Counted from the first letter of the stretch, positions 51,085 through 60,287 are shown. The stretch: 64,000 bases of DNA from VXNE01 sp965200505 (GCA_965200505.1 OZ241343.1:1178001-1242000), one strand, 5' to 3'. Numbers and translations are program-made. The notes: generated by a model from the letters alone, not told the origin.

Positions 51085-53358
51085 TCATTGCGCCATGCGC
51101 CGCCCATCGCGGCGCCAGTAGCGCCAGTCGGCGCGTGCCACCTGTAGGGCCTCAGGCGCCGCGCTGCGCCAGACGATCGCACCCAACGCCGCAGTGGAGG
51201 CGATGTGGCTGCCGACGGCGCGGTAACGCTCCACCACCTCGGGGTGGGGATGACCAAAGCGATTGCCGTGCCCGGCGCTCACGATCACGAACCGCGGTCG
51301 CGCCCGGTTCACGAAAGCGCGTGTGGACGAAGTGCGGCTGCCGTGGTGCGGCGCGATGAGGACATCCACTGGGCGCACCGGCAATGTCACTTCCAGCGAG
51401 CTGTCGATGTCGCCGGTCAAGAGCGCGCGGCGCTCGCCATGCGCCACTTCGATGACGCAGGAGGCGTTGTTGCCGTCGTGCCGGCGATCGGGCGAGAGCG
51501 TCCGAAACCAAACCCCATCCCACAACCATGCGTCACCACGCCGACAAGGCCATGCCGCTATGCCGGCGACCGGTTCACCGGCAATGACACTGCGCACCGA
51601 CAAGTTCCGCAACACGGCCGGCGCCCCGCCCACATGGTCGATGTCAGCATGGCTCAGCACCAATAGGGTGACATCCCGGCCGTGGGCTTGGCGCACATAG
51701 GGCGCCACGATGGCATCGCCCACATCGAACCCAGAGGGATAGCGGGCGCCAGCGTCATAGAGGAGTGCGTGGTTGGTCGTGCGCACGAGCACGGCCGTGC
51801 CCTGTCCAACGTCCAGCGTCACTACCTCAAAGCCATTCGTCGGGGTCGGCGCCGCCCGCGCCATCACCATGAAGGTGGCGGTGGCGATGGCGGCGCGGCT
51901 GGCCCAGGGCCACGGCAAGAGGAAGGCGATGGCGAGCGCTGCCGCGGCGGCGAGCGTGGCCGGCCGCGGGTCAATGGCCACCGGCGCCGTCGCGGCCGCG
52001 AGCTCCACAATCCTGATGACGACTCCCAAAGTGATGTCGGCGGCGACGAGCAGCGGTTCCGCGAGCATCGGCAACCAAGGCAACAGCAGCGCGCCGCCGG
52101 CCGAAAGCGGCGCCGCGGCCAAGGTGACGATGGGAATGAGCGCCAGGTTGAGCAGCGGCGCCAACGGATGGAAGTGTCCGACGAAAGCCCCCATGGCCGG
52201 GGCGAAGGCGACTGAGACCACCATTTGCGCGAGCACGAGCGCACCGGCGCGGGCCATCCAGCGTCGCCCGCGCCCCGTGCCGCCTTGCGGGAGGGTGCTG
52301 CGCCTCGCCGCGCCGACGCGTGGCGCGAAAAACGCCACCAGTGCGCCAACGGCCAGAAAGGAAAGCCAGAACCCGGTGTCAAGCGGCGCCATCGGGTCGA
52401 TGGCGAGCACCAAGGCCAGCGCGGTGACGAGTCCCGTAGATGGGGCCAGCCGGCGCCCGACGCTCACCGCCAGCGCGGCGATTGCGGCCATGGTCGCCGC
52501 CCGCGTGACGGGCAGTGTCCAGCCGGCCAACGTGGCGTATGCCAGCGCGGTGCCGATGGCGAACCCGGCGGCGATCCCCCGGGCGCGGAAGCGGCGCGTG
52601 AGCGGCGTCGCTCGGGTGAGCAGGTTGCCGAACGCCATGCCAAGTGCGGCGAACATGCCAATGTGCAAGCCCGAGATGACGAAGAGATGCACGGTGGCTG
52701 TTTCCCGCAACCGCGCCCATGTGGCGGGCGGTAACAGGGCGCCGTCGCCGGTTGCCAGGGCCAGGACCATGCCGCCGTGGGCCAGCTCCAACGACGCGAT
52801 GCGCTCGCGCAGGCGCAGGCGGAAATCGTCCACCGGGTGGCGCGTGTCGAAGGTGAGTTGGCCGGCCACCACATAGCCCGTGGCGATGATGCGCTGGCGC
52901 GTGAGCCAACGCTCGTAATCGAAGGCGTGGGGGTTCGCCGTGGCCCGTGCGGCACGAATGCGGGCGGTCAAGCCCCATTGCTGGCCGGGACGCAGAAGCG
53001 GTTGGCCGGTGTGCGTCCAAGAGAGCCGCATCCGGTCGCCGCGCTTGAGGCCGCACGCCGCGTCTGCGGCCAAGATGACCTCGAAGCTCGCCATCGGCCC
53101 TTGGCGCTCCGGCAGTCCGGCGATGTGCGCGGACAGGGCCACCGGCGCCGGACAGTCACTTGGACGGTCCGGCAGCGCCGCGGCGATGGCCAACCAGCCC
53201 CACGCTGCGCCGATGGCCAGTGCCGCGGCGAAGCGCCAAGGCCGCGAGGCCAAGAGGACGGCGCCGGCCACCCCAACAATGATGGCGGCGAACGGCGCCA
53301 CGGGCTGCCCATGCGCCAGCATGACGCCGGCGGCGAACCCGGTCAGCGCCCGCCGCAT
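51085..53358 (-). CDS. comEC: ComEC/Rec2 DNA uptake channel
   Basis: 757 residues. An N-terminal membrane/OB region (DUF4131, to about 200) is followed by the competence membrane domain (HLFVISGLHIGMFAALGMAF, many helices to about 530). The C-terminal metallo-beta-lactamase-like domain has LVLSHADIDHVGG and APHHGSRTSST. The protein moves single-stranded DNA across the inner membrane in natural transformation, and the last domain is thought to degrade the other strand. It is 91 bases upstream of exbB, as in Pseudomonas. Confidence 0.93.
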   Translation of the reverse strand: MRRALTGFAAGVMLAHGQPVAPFAAIIVGVAGAVLLASRPWRFAAALAIGAAWGWLAIAAALPDRPSDCPAPVALSAHIAGLPERQGPMASFEVILAADAACGLKRGDRMRLSWTHTGQPLLRPGQQWGLTARIRAARATANPHAFDYERWLTRQRIIATGYVVAGQLTFDTRHPVDDFRLRLRERIASLELAHGGMVLALATGDGALLPPATWARLRETATVHLFVISGLHIGMFAALGMAFGNLLTRATPLTRRFRARGIAAGFAIGTALAYATLAGWTLPVTRAATMAAIAALAVSVGRRLAPSTGLVTALALVLAIDPMAPLDTGFWLSFLAVGALVAFFAPRVGAARRSTLPQGGTGRGRRWMARAGALVLAQMVVSVAFAPAMGAFVGHFHPLAPLLNLALIPIVTLAAAPLSAGGALLLPWLPMLAEPLLVAADITLGVVIRIVELAAATAPVAIDPRPATLAAAAALAIAFLLPWPWASRAAIATATFMVMARAAPTPTNGFEVVTLDVGQGTAVLVRTTNHALLYDAGARYPSGFDVGDAIVAPYVRQAHGRDVTLLVLSHADIDHVGGAPAVLRNLSVRSVIAGEPVAGIAAWPCRRGDAWLWDGVWFRTLSPDRRHDGNNASCVIEVAHGERRALLTGDIDSSLEVTLPVRPVDVLIAPHHGSRTSSTRAFVNRARPRFVIVSAGHGNRFGHPHPEVVERYRAVGSHIASTAALGAIVWRSAAPEALQVARADWRYWRRDGRRMAQ

Positions 53359-53441
53359 GGTGCTCGCTGGTCGTGCCGCGCCGCATCATTCGCGTCGGCG
53401 TTTGCGCGGGAGGACGGGGTGCTTGCGGGCATAATGCGCTT

Positions 53442-53987
53442 ATGCCACGCCGGTTCCTGCAACGGCATCTGCCAAACGCCGACACCGTGCGTGAGCATCC
53501 GCTACTGCGTCCCGTGAGCCATCTCCTACGCGAGCCGGAGCTGTGGCGCCTGCATCGCCGCTCGGTGGGCGGTGCTTGCTTCATCGGCATGTTCAGCGCC
53601 TTTCTGCCCCTGCCGGGCCAGACGCTGGTGGCCGCCGGCCTCGCCATCGCGAGCCGCTGCAACCTGCCCATCGCCTTGGTGCTGGTGCAGGTGACGAATC
53701 CGCTGACGATGCCGCCGATGTTCTTCTTCGCCTACGGTTTGGGCGCGTGGCTCTTGGGCGTGGAGGCGACCGTGACGAACTTCGAACTGTCATGGGCCTT
53801 CTTCACCAGCCAGCTCGAGGAATCTTGGCAACCGCTCCTGCTCGGCAGCCTGATTTGCGGTTGGGTGAGCGGGCTCACGTTGATGGTGGCGGCACGGCTC
53901 CTGTGGCGGTTCCATGTGCTCAAGCGTTGGCAGGCGCGGCGCGCGGCGCGGCGGCAGGCGAAGGCGCCGGCTTCGATGGTGCGCTGA
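53442..53987 (+). CDS. DUF2062 membrane protein
   Basis: 181 residues. LWRLHRRSVGGACFIGMFSA, then FLPLPGQTLVAAGLA and VTNPLTMPPMFFFAYGLGAW are the DUF2062 core with two to three membrane segments. The C-terminus is short and basic. The function of this family is unknown. It lies divergent from comEC and upstream of the Lol genes in Pseudomonas too. Start ATG at 53442; an in-frame ATG 69 bases earlier lies too close to comEC. Confidence 0.85.
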   Translation: MPRRFLQRHLPNADTVREHPLLRPVSHLLREPELWRLHRRSVGGACFIGMFSAFLPLPGQTLVAAGLAIASRCNLPIALVLVQVTNPLTMPPMFFFAYGLGAWLLGVEATVTNFELSWAFFTSQLEESWQPLLLGSLICGWVSGLTLMVAARLLWRFHVLKRWQARRAARRQAKAPASMVR

Positions 53988-54040
53988 CGCGGTGCCAGAG
54001 ACCGCCAAGGCACCCGTGGTGGCGCACCGCGGGCCGGGCG

Positions 54041-54411
54041 TTACAGCCAGCCGGCGGCGCGGAAACTGAAGCCGGCGGTGGCGGAGACCACGATGTGGTC
54101 AAAGACCCGCACCTGCACCGCTTGCGCCGCGTCCACGATGGCTTCAGTCAAGCGGCGGTCACTCTCGGTTGGTGCCACGTCGCCGTTTGGATGGTTGTGT
54201 GCAAGCACCAGCGCCGCGGCTTCCCGCCTGAGTGCGCCGGCGATCACTTGGCGGGGATAGACGGCCGCCCGGTCGAGGGTGCCGCGCTGCGGGGGATGGC
54301 GAGCGTCAGCAGCAGCTCGATGACCTCGTGTTCCGAGAAGCCGGCCAAGCCGTTCTGGACGAACCGCTCGCGCAGTCGGCGGCGGTGTCCGTGATAGTGC
54401 TTCGTCTGCAT
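54041..54411 (-). pseudogene. radC: radC remnant with internal deletion and frameshift
   Basis: The ATG at 54411 opens a RadC-like start (KHYHGHRRRLRERFVQNGLA, then GFSEHEVIELLLTLAIPR). After that the frame soon stops. From about 54290 another frame carries a RadC end: QRGTLDRAAVYPRQVIAGAL, then AAALVLAHNHPNGDVAPTES (the His-x-His of the JAB1/MPN domain) and VFDHIVVSATAGFSFRA. The whole is 371 bases, about half the normal gene. About 100 codons including the N-terminal MPN strands are gone. Confidence 0.72.
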
Positions 54412-54435
54412 CGAACACGTCGCCGCCGGTGTCGG

Positions 54436-55659
54436 TCAACCCGCGTGGAGCGCCGGCGCCGGGTTCTCCCGGGCAGCTTGGCGCGCTGGGCGCAGCACGG
54501 CGAGGAACGAGAGCCCCAACGAGAGCGTCGCAATCGCCGCGAGGTCGGTGGCCAACACTTGCGAGGGCAGGGCGCCGAAGGCCGTGCCCTCCAAGATGCT
54601 GCCGCCGGACAGGGCGGCCAAGGCGTTGGCGGCCGGGCCGGCGTTCCACGCCAGCACCACGCCGGCACCCAAGCCCACGACCACGCCGGCGACGGCCACG
54701 GCGAACCCTTGTGTCACGAACACATGGGTGAGGAACCGAGGCGTGGCGCCCATCGTCGCCAGCATGGCGATGTCAGCACGCTTGTCGGAGACGAGCATGG
54801 TCTGCGCGGCGACGATGTTGAACGCCGCGATGGCGACGACAAGCGCCAGCAAAGCGAACATCAGCGCTTTTTCGAGCTTCACTGCCTCGAACAAGTCGCC
54901 GTGGACATCCGCCCAGGTGCGCAAAGTCCACTGCGCCGGCAAGCGCTCCGTCAAATCCGCCGCGGCGCTGGGCACCGCCATCGGATCCGCGAACTGAAGC
55001 CGCCACCCCAACTCGCCGCCATCGGTGAGGCCACGCTGCGCGAGGTCCGCCAGTTGCACCACGGCGAGGGAATAGTCTGGCTGGGCGCCGATGGCGAACA
55101 TCGCCCGCAACGTGAACCGTGCGAGCCGTGGCCGGCCACCGCCCGGGCCGGGCGTCATCAGCGCCAGCACCACGGCATCCCCCAATTCGAGCCCGAACGC
55201 ACGCGCCAACGGCGCACCAAGGGCAATGCCGCCGGGTTCGGCCAAGGTGGCCGAGAAGGTGCCCTCCACTAGGCTCCGAAAGATGAGGTCCAAACCCGTC
55301 ATGCCGTTTAGATCAACCGCGTGGAGGGCCAGCGGTTGCATGGCGCCCCGGGCGCTCAGCATGGCGGTGCCGGCGAAGAATCGCGTCGTGACCGTCACGT
55401 CCTCCGGCAACGCCGGCGGCGTCCGCAAGCGCTCCAGCGCGGTGCCGGCGGGCGCCACCACCATCGCATGGGGTGTGGCGCCCAAGAGCCGTGTTCTGAT
55501 CTCCGCGTCAAAGCCGTTCATCACGCTCGCCACCACGGTGAGCGTCATCACCGCGAGGGCGAGGGCTGTGAACGAGGCCCAGTTGACGAACGTGGCGTGG
55601 GCGTTGCGCCGCGCGAACAAGTAGCGGCGGGCCATCCAGAGCGTGTTTGCGAAACGCAT
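54436..55659 (-). CDS. lolE: Lipoprotein-releasing system membrane subunit LolE
   Basis: 407 residues, MacB/FtsX-type permease. N-terminal helix in TFVNWASFTALALAVMTLTV, a large periplasmic domain (about 45-260), and a C-terminal block of three helices (MFALLALVVAIAAFNIVAAQ, then SDKRADIAMLATMGATPRFL). With LolC and LolD it pulls lipoproteins from the inner membrane onto LolA. The start at ATG 55659 (MRFANTLWMARRYL) is chosen because of the MxxxxxxxxRYL family pattern. LolC and LolE call rests on order. Confidence 0.88.
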   Translation of the reverse strand: MRFANTLWMARRYLFARRNAHATFVNWASFTALALAVMTLTVVASVMNGFDAEIRTRLLGATPHAMVVAPAGTALERLRTPPALPEDVTVTTRFFAGTAMLSARGAMQPLALHAVDLNGMTGLDLIFRSLVEGTFSATLAEPGGIALGAPLARAFGLELGDAVVLALMTPGPGGGRPRLARFTLRAMFAIGAQPDYSLAVVQLADLAQRGLTDGGELGWRLQFADPMAVPSAAADLTERLPAQWTLRTWADVHGDLFEAVKLEKALMFALLALVVAIAAFNIVAAQTMLVSDKRADIAMLATMGATPRFLTHVFVTQGFAVAVAGVVVGLGAGVVLAWNAGPAANALAALSGGSILEGTAFGALPSQVLATDLAAIATLSLGLSFLAVLRPARQAARENPAPALHAG

Positions 55660-55669
55660 GATGCCCGCC

Positions 55670-56350
55670 TCAAACGCCGAGCCGCCCGTCCGCCAAGACC
55701 GCAACTCGATCCATGCGCGCCGCCAAGGCTTCGTCGTGGGTGACGAGGACTAGGGCGGCGCCGGTTTCCGCGACGAGCGCGTTGACCGCGTCGAGCGTCT
55801 GCGCGGCGCTGGCGCCGTCTAAGTTGCCGGTGGGTTCATCGGCGAGCACCACCGCCGGGCGGCCGGCCAACGCCCGCGCCACGGCGACGCGCTGGCGTTC
55901 ACCGCCCGAGAGTTCGTGTGGACGGTGCTCGGTGCGCTGCGCAAGGCCGACGGCCGCCAGCAGGGCGCGGGCATCGCCGGCCACTTCGCGGAAGCTGGCG
56001 CCGGCCACGAGACGCGGCATGGCGACGTTCTCCAACGCCGTGAACTCCGGCAGCAGGTGGTGTAGCTGATAGACGAAACCCATGTGCAGGTTGCGCAGCG
56101 CCGCGCGGCGCCCGGGCCCGGCGGCGGTGATGTCTTGGCCGCAAACGCGAACCGAGCCGGCGTCCGCGTCCAGCAGCCCGGCCAAGATGTGCAACAGGGT
56201 GCTCTTGCCCACCCCGGAACGCCCGACGATGGCCAGGCGCTCTCCGGCCGCCACGTCAAAACTCACGCCGGCGAGCACGTCGATGCGGGTGCCGCCTTGG
56301 GCATAGTGCTTGGCGATGCCGCGGCAACTGAGGGGTGGCGCGTCACTCAT
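55670..56350 (-). CDS. lolD: Lipoprotein-releasing system ATPase LolD
   Basis: 226 residues. Walker A IVGRSGVGKSTLLHILAGLL, signature LSGGERQRVAVARALAG, Walker B VVLADEPTGNLD, and LVLVTHDEALA. It powers the LolC/LolE complex. Its first eight bases overlap the lolC end. Confidence 0.95.
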   Translation of the reverse strand: MSDAPPLSCRGIAKHYAQGGTRIDVLAGVSFDVAAGERLAIVGRSGVGKSTLLHILAGLLDADAGSVRVCGQDITAAGPGRRAALRNLHMGFVYQLHHLLPEFTALENVAMPRLVAGASFREVAGDARALLAAVGLAQRTEHRPHELSGGERQRVAVARALAGRPAVVLADEPTGNLDGASAAQTLDAVNALVAETGAALVLVTHDEALAARMDRVAVLADGRLGV

Positions 56351-57569
56351 GCTTCAGCACCTCGGCTGGGTTGACACGAGCCGCCCGCCAAGCGGGATAG
56401 AGCGTCGCCAAGAGGCCGGAAGCACCGGCGGTGAGCGCAACGCGCGCCGCATCGCCCGCGGTGAACTCCACGGGCAGGGCGTGGACGAGGTATTGGCTCA
56501 TCAAGTCCAGCCCCCACGTCGCTTGCGCCCATGCATAGCCGTGTTCCGCCAGGCCGCCCAGCGCGAACCCCAGCCCGAAGCCGAGCGCCGCGCCAACGCT
56601 GGTGATGAGGAACCCCAGCACCACGAAGACGGCGACGATGAGCCCGGTGCGCCCGCCGACGGTGCGCAGGATGGCCACGTCTGAGCGCCGCTCATTCACG
56701 ATCATGACGAGGCTCGACACCACGTTGAACGCGGCCACGGCCACCAAGAGCGAGAAGACGACGAACATCGTGCCCTTGGTGACTTGGATGGTGCGGTACA
56801 GCGGCCCAAGCGAGCGGAACCATGTGACGAGCCGGAACCGCTCTGCGCCGAGCGCGTCACGGGCGACGGCGCCGGTTTCCGCGGCCTCGAGCGGGCGCTG
56901 TATGCGGGCCTCGATGGCGTGCACGGCGTTGTCCAACCGAAACAGCGTTTGCGCATCCTCGATGTGCAGGTAGGCGGAGCGCTCGTCCAGCATCGAGTGG
57001 GTCCGCACCAGGCCCGCGACGCGAAACGTCTTGCGGCGCGGAAAGGCGCCGAACGGCGTCACCGTCGCCTCCGGCAACACCACCGTGACGGCATCGCCGA
57101 CGTTGAGATCGAGCGCTTGCGTCACCCCGTGGCCAAGCAGGATGTTGAAAGTGCCGCCGGCGAGTTCCTCGAGTGCGCCCCGCTCCACGAAACGCTCGAT
57201 CGCGGGCGCGTATTCGCGTGGACGAACGCCCCGCAGTTCCACCCCGACGAGCCGCGTGTCCGTCGCCACGAGCGCGTTGCCCACCACCACGGCGGCGGCA
57301 CCGGCTACACCTTGGGTTTCGCGCACCGCGGCGAGGGTGCCCTCCACATCCGCGATGGGGTTCAAGCCGAACACCGTGAAGTGGGGCACCACGCCGAGCA
57401 GCCGGTGGTTGAGCTCGCGTTCGAACCCATGCGCCACCGCCTGCACGAACAGCAGCACCGCCACAGAGAGGGCGAGCCCGGTGAGGGCCATCACGCTGAC
57501 GAACGAGATGAAGCTGCGCTTGGAGCGCGCGTAGCGCAACCCGACGTTGATGGCTAGGGGGCGGAACAC
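56343..57569 (-). CDS. lolC: Lipoprotein-releasing system membrane subunit LolC
   Basis: 408 residues, FtsX-type permease. N-terminal NVGLRYARSKRSFISFVSVM, then ALTGLALSVAVLLFVQAVAH; C-terminal KGTMFVVFSLLVAVAAFNVV, NERRSDVAILRTVGGRTGLI, and PAWRAARVNPAEVLKHE. Start GTG at 57569. The order lolC-lolD-lolE is as in E. coli. Confidence 0.9.
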   Translation of the reverse strand: MFRPLAINVGLRYARSKRSFISFVSVMALTGLALSVAVLLFVQAVAHGFERELNHRLLGVVPHFTVFGLNPIADVEGTLAAVRETQGVAGAAAVVVGNALVATDTRLVGVELRGVRPREYAPAIERFVERGALEELAGGTFNILLGHGVTQALDLNVGDAVTVVLPEATVTPFGAFPRRKTFRVAGLVRTHSMLDERSAYLHIEDAQTLFRLDNAVHAIEARIQRPLEAAETGAVARDALGAERFRLVTWFRSLGPLYRTIQVTKGTMFVVFSLLVAVAAFNVVSSLVMIVNERRSDVAILRTVGGRTGLIVAVFVVLGFLITSVGAALGFGLGFALGGLAEHGYAWAQATWGLDLMSQYLVHALPVEFTAGDAARVALTAGASGLLATLYPAWRAARVNPAEVLKHE

Positions 57570-57725
57570 GGGGCGCCTCGCGGCGTCGGGGAAGCCGGCG
57601 ATGTTAGCAGGGGGAAACCGCGGCGTGACGCAACGCCAACTTCGCCAGCGGGTGTCCGAACACGGGCGGGAACATGCTGTGCGCGATGCGGCCGGATTCG
57701 GGGTGGCACCGCTTGCCAGGAGTTC

Positions 57726-57789
57726 GGCAATTCGTCACCCAACTCACGAAAAGTCTTGGCAATTCGTCACCCGACTCACGAAAAGTCTT
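57726..57789. repeat. Two tandem 32-bp repeats before DUF4143 ATPase 2
   Basis: Units 57726-57757 and 57758-57789 start GGCAATTCGTCACCC and end GAAAAGTCTT; they differ at one base (57742/57773). They are AT-richer than their surroundings and merge into the dyad at 57766-57811. With only two units and no spacers it is not a CRISPR array. Confidence 0.85.
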
Positions 57790-57811
57790 GACTTTTCGTC
57801 AGTTTGGTGAC
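57766..57811. promoter_or_regulatory. 22-bp-arm imperfect dyad overlapping DUF4143 ATPase 2 start
   Basis: Left arm 57766-57787 (GTCACC...ACGAAAAGTC) and right arm 57790-57811 (GACTTTTCGT...GGTGAC) pair at 19 of 22 positions around a TT centre; the inner ten are perfect. The right arm covers the TTG and GTG start codons. A protein bound here would block translation or transcription of the ATPase gene. The first tandem repeat adds a third half-site upstream. Confidence 0.65.
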
Positions 57812-58964
57812 AAAACGCCGAGCCGTGGAGAGATATCTGCAAGCAGCCATCGCCGCCGATCTGCGGGACAAGATCGTGCTCGTCTCCGGCCCCCGTCAAT
57901 GCGGCAAGACCACGCTCTCCCGCAATCTGCACCCAGACCACCAATACCTGAACCACGATTTGGCGGAGCATCGCCTGCTGTTGCAGGGGAAGAGTTGGGA
58001 CCGGCGCAGCCCGTTGGTCGTCTTCGACGAACTGCACAAGATGCGGGATTGGAAGGTATGGCTGAAGGGCATCTACGATGTGGAGGGGCTGCCGCCGGCC
58101 ATCTTGGTCACTGGCAGCGCGCGCTTGGCGGCGTTCCGACGCACGGGAGATTCCTTGGCCGGCCGCTACTTCCACTTCCGTCTGCACCCCATTGACGTGA
58201 AGGAGGCGGTTGCCCAAGTTGGGTTGGAACCCGACGCCGCCCTTGCGCGGCTGCTTTCGGTGGGGGGGTTCCCCGAGCCGTTTCTGCGCGCGTCCGAACG
58301 CTGGTATCGCCGCTGGCGGCGCACCCATGCGGACGCGATTCTGCGGGAAGAGCTGCTCGCGCTCTCCGCGGTGCGCGACGTTCAATCCCTGGAAACGCTC
58401 ATCGAGATGCTGCGCCATCGCGTCGGCAGCCCGATTTCCGCGGATTCGCTGGCGCGCGATCTGCAGAAGAGCCGCAACACGGTGCAACAATGGCTGGAGC
58501 TGCTCGAGAACCTATATGTGGTGTTTCGCGTTGCGCCGTGGCACCGAAACGTGGCGCGTTCGTTGCTGAAGGCATCCAAGTATTACTTCTACGATGGCGC
58601 CATGCCCGCCGGCGACGATGGCGCTCGGTTGGAGAACTTGGTTGCCTGCGCGTTGCTGAAAGAGGCACACCGGGCCGAGGATGTGGCTGGGGAGGACATC
58701 GGGTTGCACTATGTGCGTGACCGGGACGGGCGCGAAGTGGACTTTCTCATCGTCCGCAACGGCGAACCGTGGCAGCTCGTGGAAGTGAAGTGGGCGGAAG
58801 CCACGCCGGCGCCGCACTTGCGCCGCTTCTTCGCCGGCGAGTGCCTGCAACGTGTGCAGGTGGTGGGCGCGTTGCCCGAGGCACGCTCCTTCCCGGACGG
58901 ACTGCGGGTGGAACCGGCGCCGAGCTTCTTGGGGGAACTGGACTTTTGCGGCCCTGGCGAATGA
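57807..58964 (+). CDS. AAA ATPase with DUF4143 C-terminal domain (copy 2)
   Basis: 385 residues. Walker A VSGPRQCGKTTLSRNL, Walker B PLVVFDELHKM, LVTGSARLAAF, then a winged-helix (ISADSLARDLQKSRNTVQQW) and a C-terminal PD-(D/E)xK-like core (REVDFLIVRN ... LVEVKW). Start GTG 57807 or TTG 57804; there is no Shine-Dalgarno because the dyad occupies that position. It shares its layout with copy 1 but is quite divergent in sequence, so they look like separate acquisitions, not a recent duplication. Function unsettled. Confidence 0.85.
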   Translation: MTKRRAVERYLQAAIAADLRDKIVLVSGPRQCGKTTLSRNLHPDHQYLNHDLAEHRLLLQGKSWDRRSPLVVFDELHKMRDWKVWLKGIYDVEGLPPAILVTGSARLAAFRRTGDSLAGRYFHFRLHPIDVKEAVAQVGLEPDAALARLLSVGGFPEPFLRASERWYRRWRRTHADAILREELLALSAVRDVQSLETLIEMLRHRVGSPISADSLARDLQKSRNTVQQWLELLENLYVVFRVAPWHRNVARSLLKASKYYFYDGAMPAGDDGARLENLVACALLKEAHRAEDVAGEDIGLHYVRDRDGREVDFLIVRNGEPWQLVEVKWAEATPAPHLRRFFAGECLQRVQVVGALPEARSFPDGLRVEPAPSFLGELDFCGPGE

Positions 58965-58991
58965 GCGCTCGGTTGTGGCGGTGATGGGCGC

Positions 58992-60017
58992 TCAGTCGGA
59001 CAGTGCCGAAGCCCACAGCGGCGCCATTGCCGGCGTTTGGTGGCGCCGCAGCCCTTCCGGCGTTCGCGTCAAGAGATACGCGGGCAGCCGCCGCTCTTGG
59101 GCGAAGGCCAGCCCGCGCTCCGTGCCCAGCGCCATGATGAGGGTGGCGTAGCCGTCCGCCCACATCGCGGAATCGTGGACGACGGACACCGAGGCGAGCC
59201 CGCCGCTCACGGGTACACCCTGCCGCGGATCCAGAATGTGCGAATGCCGTACCCCGTCACGTTCCACATAGTTGCGGTAGTCGCCCGAGGTGGCGATGGC
59301 CTGATCCGTCAGCGAGACACCCCGAAGCGGCTGGTGTGTCGAGGCATCGGGCTGCTCTATCGCCACCCGCCACGGCCCGCCGCCCGGTCGCTCGCCCCGC
59401 GCCCGCACTTCGCCCCCGATCTCCACCAAGTAGCTCCCACAGCCACGCTCGCCGAGCACATCCGCCAGCGCGTCCACGCCATAACCTTTTGCAATGGCAG
59501 AAAGATCGATGCGCACTGGCGCCGTCTTGCGCAGCCGATCCCCCACCAGTTCCAAGCGGCGAAAACCCACCTGTGCATGGGCCGCTGCCAGCGCCGCGGC
59601 ATCGGCTGGTTCCCCGCGGGCGCCAGGCCCAAAGCCCCATGCGTCGGCTAGGACGCCAACCGTCACATCGAAGGCGCCGTCAGATTCCGCCGATAGCTGA
59701 AGCGCCGCCTGCATCACGGCGGCGAGCGGCGGCGATAGCGTCACCCAAGTGCCGGCGGGCGTGGCGTTGAACCGACTGATCTCCGAATCCTCGCGCCAGT
59801 TCGACATGGCGGCGTCCACACGCTCCAACGTCGCTTCGATGATGGCCGGCGCAACGGGTGCCCGGCAACGCGCCGTGACCTGCCATGTGGTGCCCATCGT
59901 GGCGCCGCCCAAGCGCTGCCAGGAAGCGTCGCCGCAGCCGCCGAGAAGGGCCGCGGCGAAACTCAGGCACACCATCGCGCAACACCGCGTTGCCGAGACT
60001 TGCGTTGGCAGATGCAT
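58992..60017 (-). CDS. apbE: FAD:protein FMN transferase (ApbE)
   Basis: Attaches FMN covalently to target threonines of flavoproteins. 341 residues from ATG 60017. The lipobox ALLGGC follows a hydrophobic MVCLSFAAALLG, so it is probably a periplasmic lipoprotein. Core: GGATMGTTWQVTA, EISRFN, FDVTVGVLADAWGFGPG, RIDLSAIAKGYGVDALADVL, EIGGEVRARG, VSGGLASVSVVHDSAMWADG. Alternative starts are 60059 and 59975. The first codons lie inside the direct repeat at 59999-60252. No rnf or nqr genes are in the window. Confidence 0.9.
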   Translation of the reverse strand: MHLPTQVSATRCCAMVCLSFAAALLGGCGDASWQRLGGATMGTTWQVTARCRAPVAPAIIEATLERVDAAMSNWREDSEISRFNATPAGTWVTLSPPLAAVMQAALQLSAESDGAFDVTVGVLADAWGFGPGARGEPADAAALAAAHAQVGFRRLELVGDRLRKTAPVRIDLSAIAKGYGVDALADVLGERGCGSYLVEIGGEVRARGERPGGGPWRVAIEQPDASTHQPLRGVSLTDQAIATSGDYRNYVERDGVRHSHILDPRQGVPVSGGLASVSVVHDSAMWADGYATLIMALGTERGLAFAQERRLPAYLLTRTPEGLRRHQTPAMAPLWASALSD

Positions 60018-60252
60018 GGGGCCACATGAGGAAGTGCGGCAGGGGATTATCATGTGCATCGCGCCCGATCACAGGGCTGACAACGCAACCGCGAACGACG
60101 ATTTCGCCCCAACTGGCTTGGCTCAACTGCGATGAGGCTTGGCATCAAGTACCCCAGCACCCCCTACTGGCCGTGGTCGCCAACCATCGGCCGCGGCGAT
60201 GCCTTTGTGACGTTAGGCCACCAGAAAATCGACGCCGGCAACACGCTGCTGC
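59999..60252. repeat. Diverged direct repeat, upstream copy
   Basis: Matches 61372-61615 over the leader (CTTGCGTT, GATGCATGG, GATTATCATGTGC, GCGCCCGATCA) and over the first 20-odd codons of the RNA ligase. It has about 40 extra bases before the ATG and lacks about 10 codons inside. The two copies flank the glycosyltransferase gene. Confidence 0.75.
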
Positions 60253-60287
60253 CTTCGGCCGGTCAGCACAAGGTGCCGCTTGCGTGA
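60132..60287 (+). pseudogene. Truncated copy of the RNA ligase gene
   Basis: From ATG 60132 a 51-codon frame reads KYPSTPYWPWSPTIGRGDA, nearly identical to the start of the intact ligase at 61465. It then skips the stretch before the nucleotidyl Lys and resumes as QKIDAGNTLLPS where the intact gene has EKLDGGNTLL, before a TGA at 60287. That TGA overlaps the GTG start of the glycosyltransferase, so it may still be translated and couple that gene. Confidence 0.75.

Noticed and set aside
57726..57789. Short CRISPR-like array
   Set aside because: Only two directly adjacent repeat units with no spacer and no cas genes. Better explained as half-sites of an operator.
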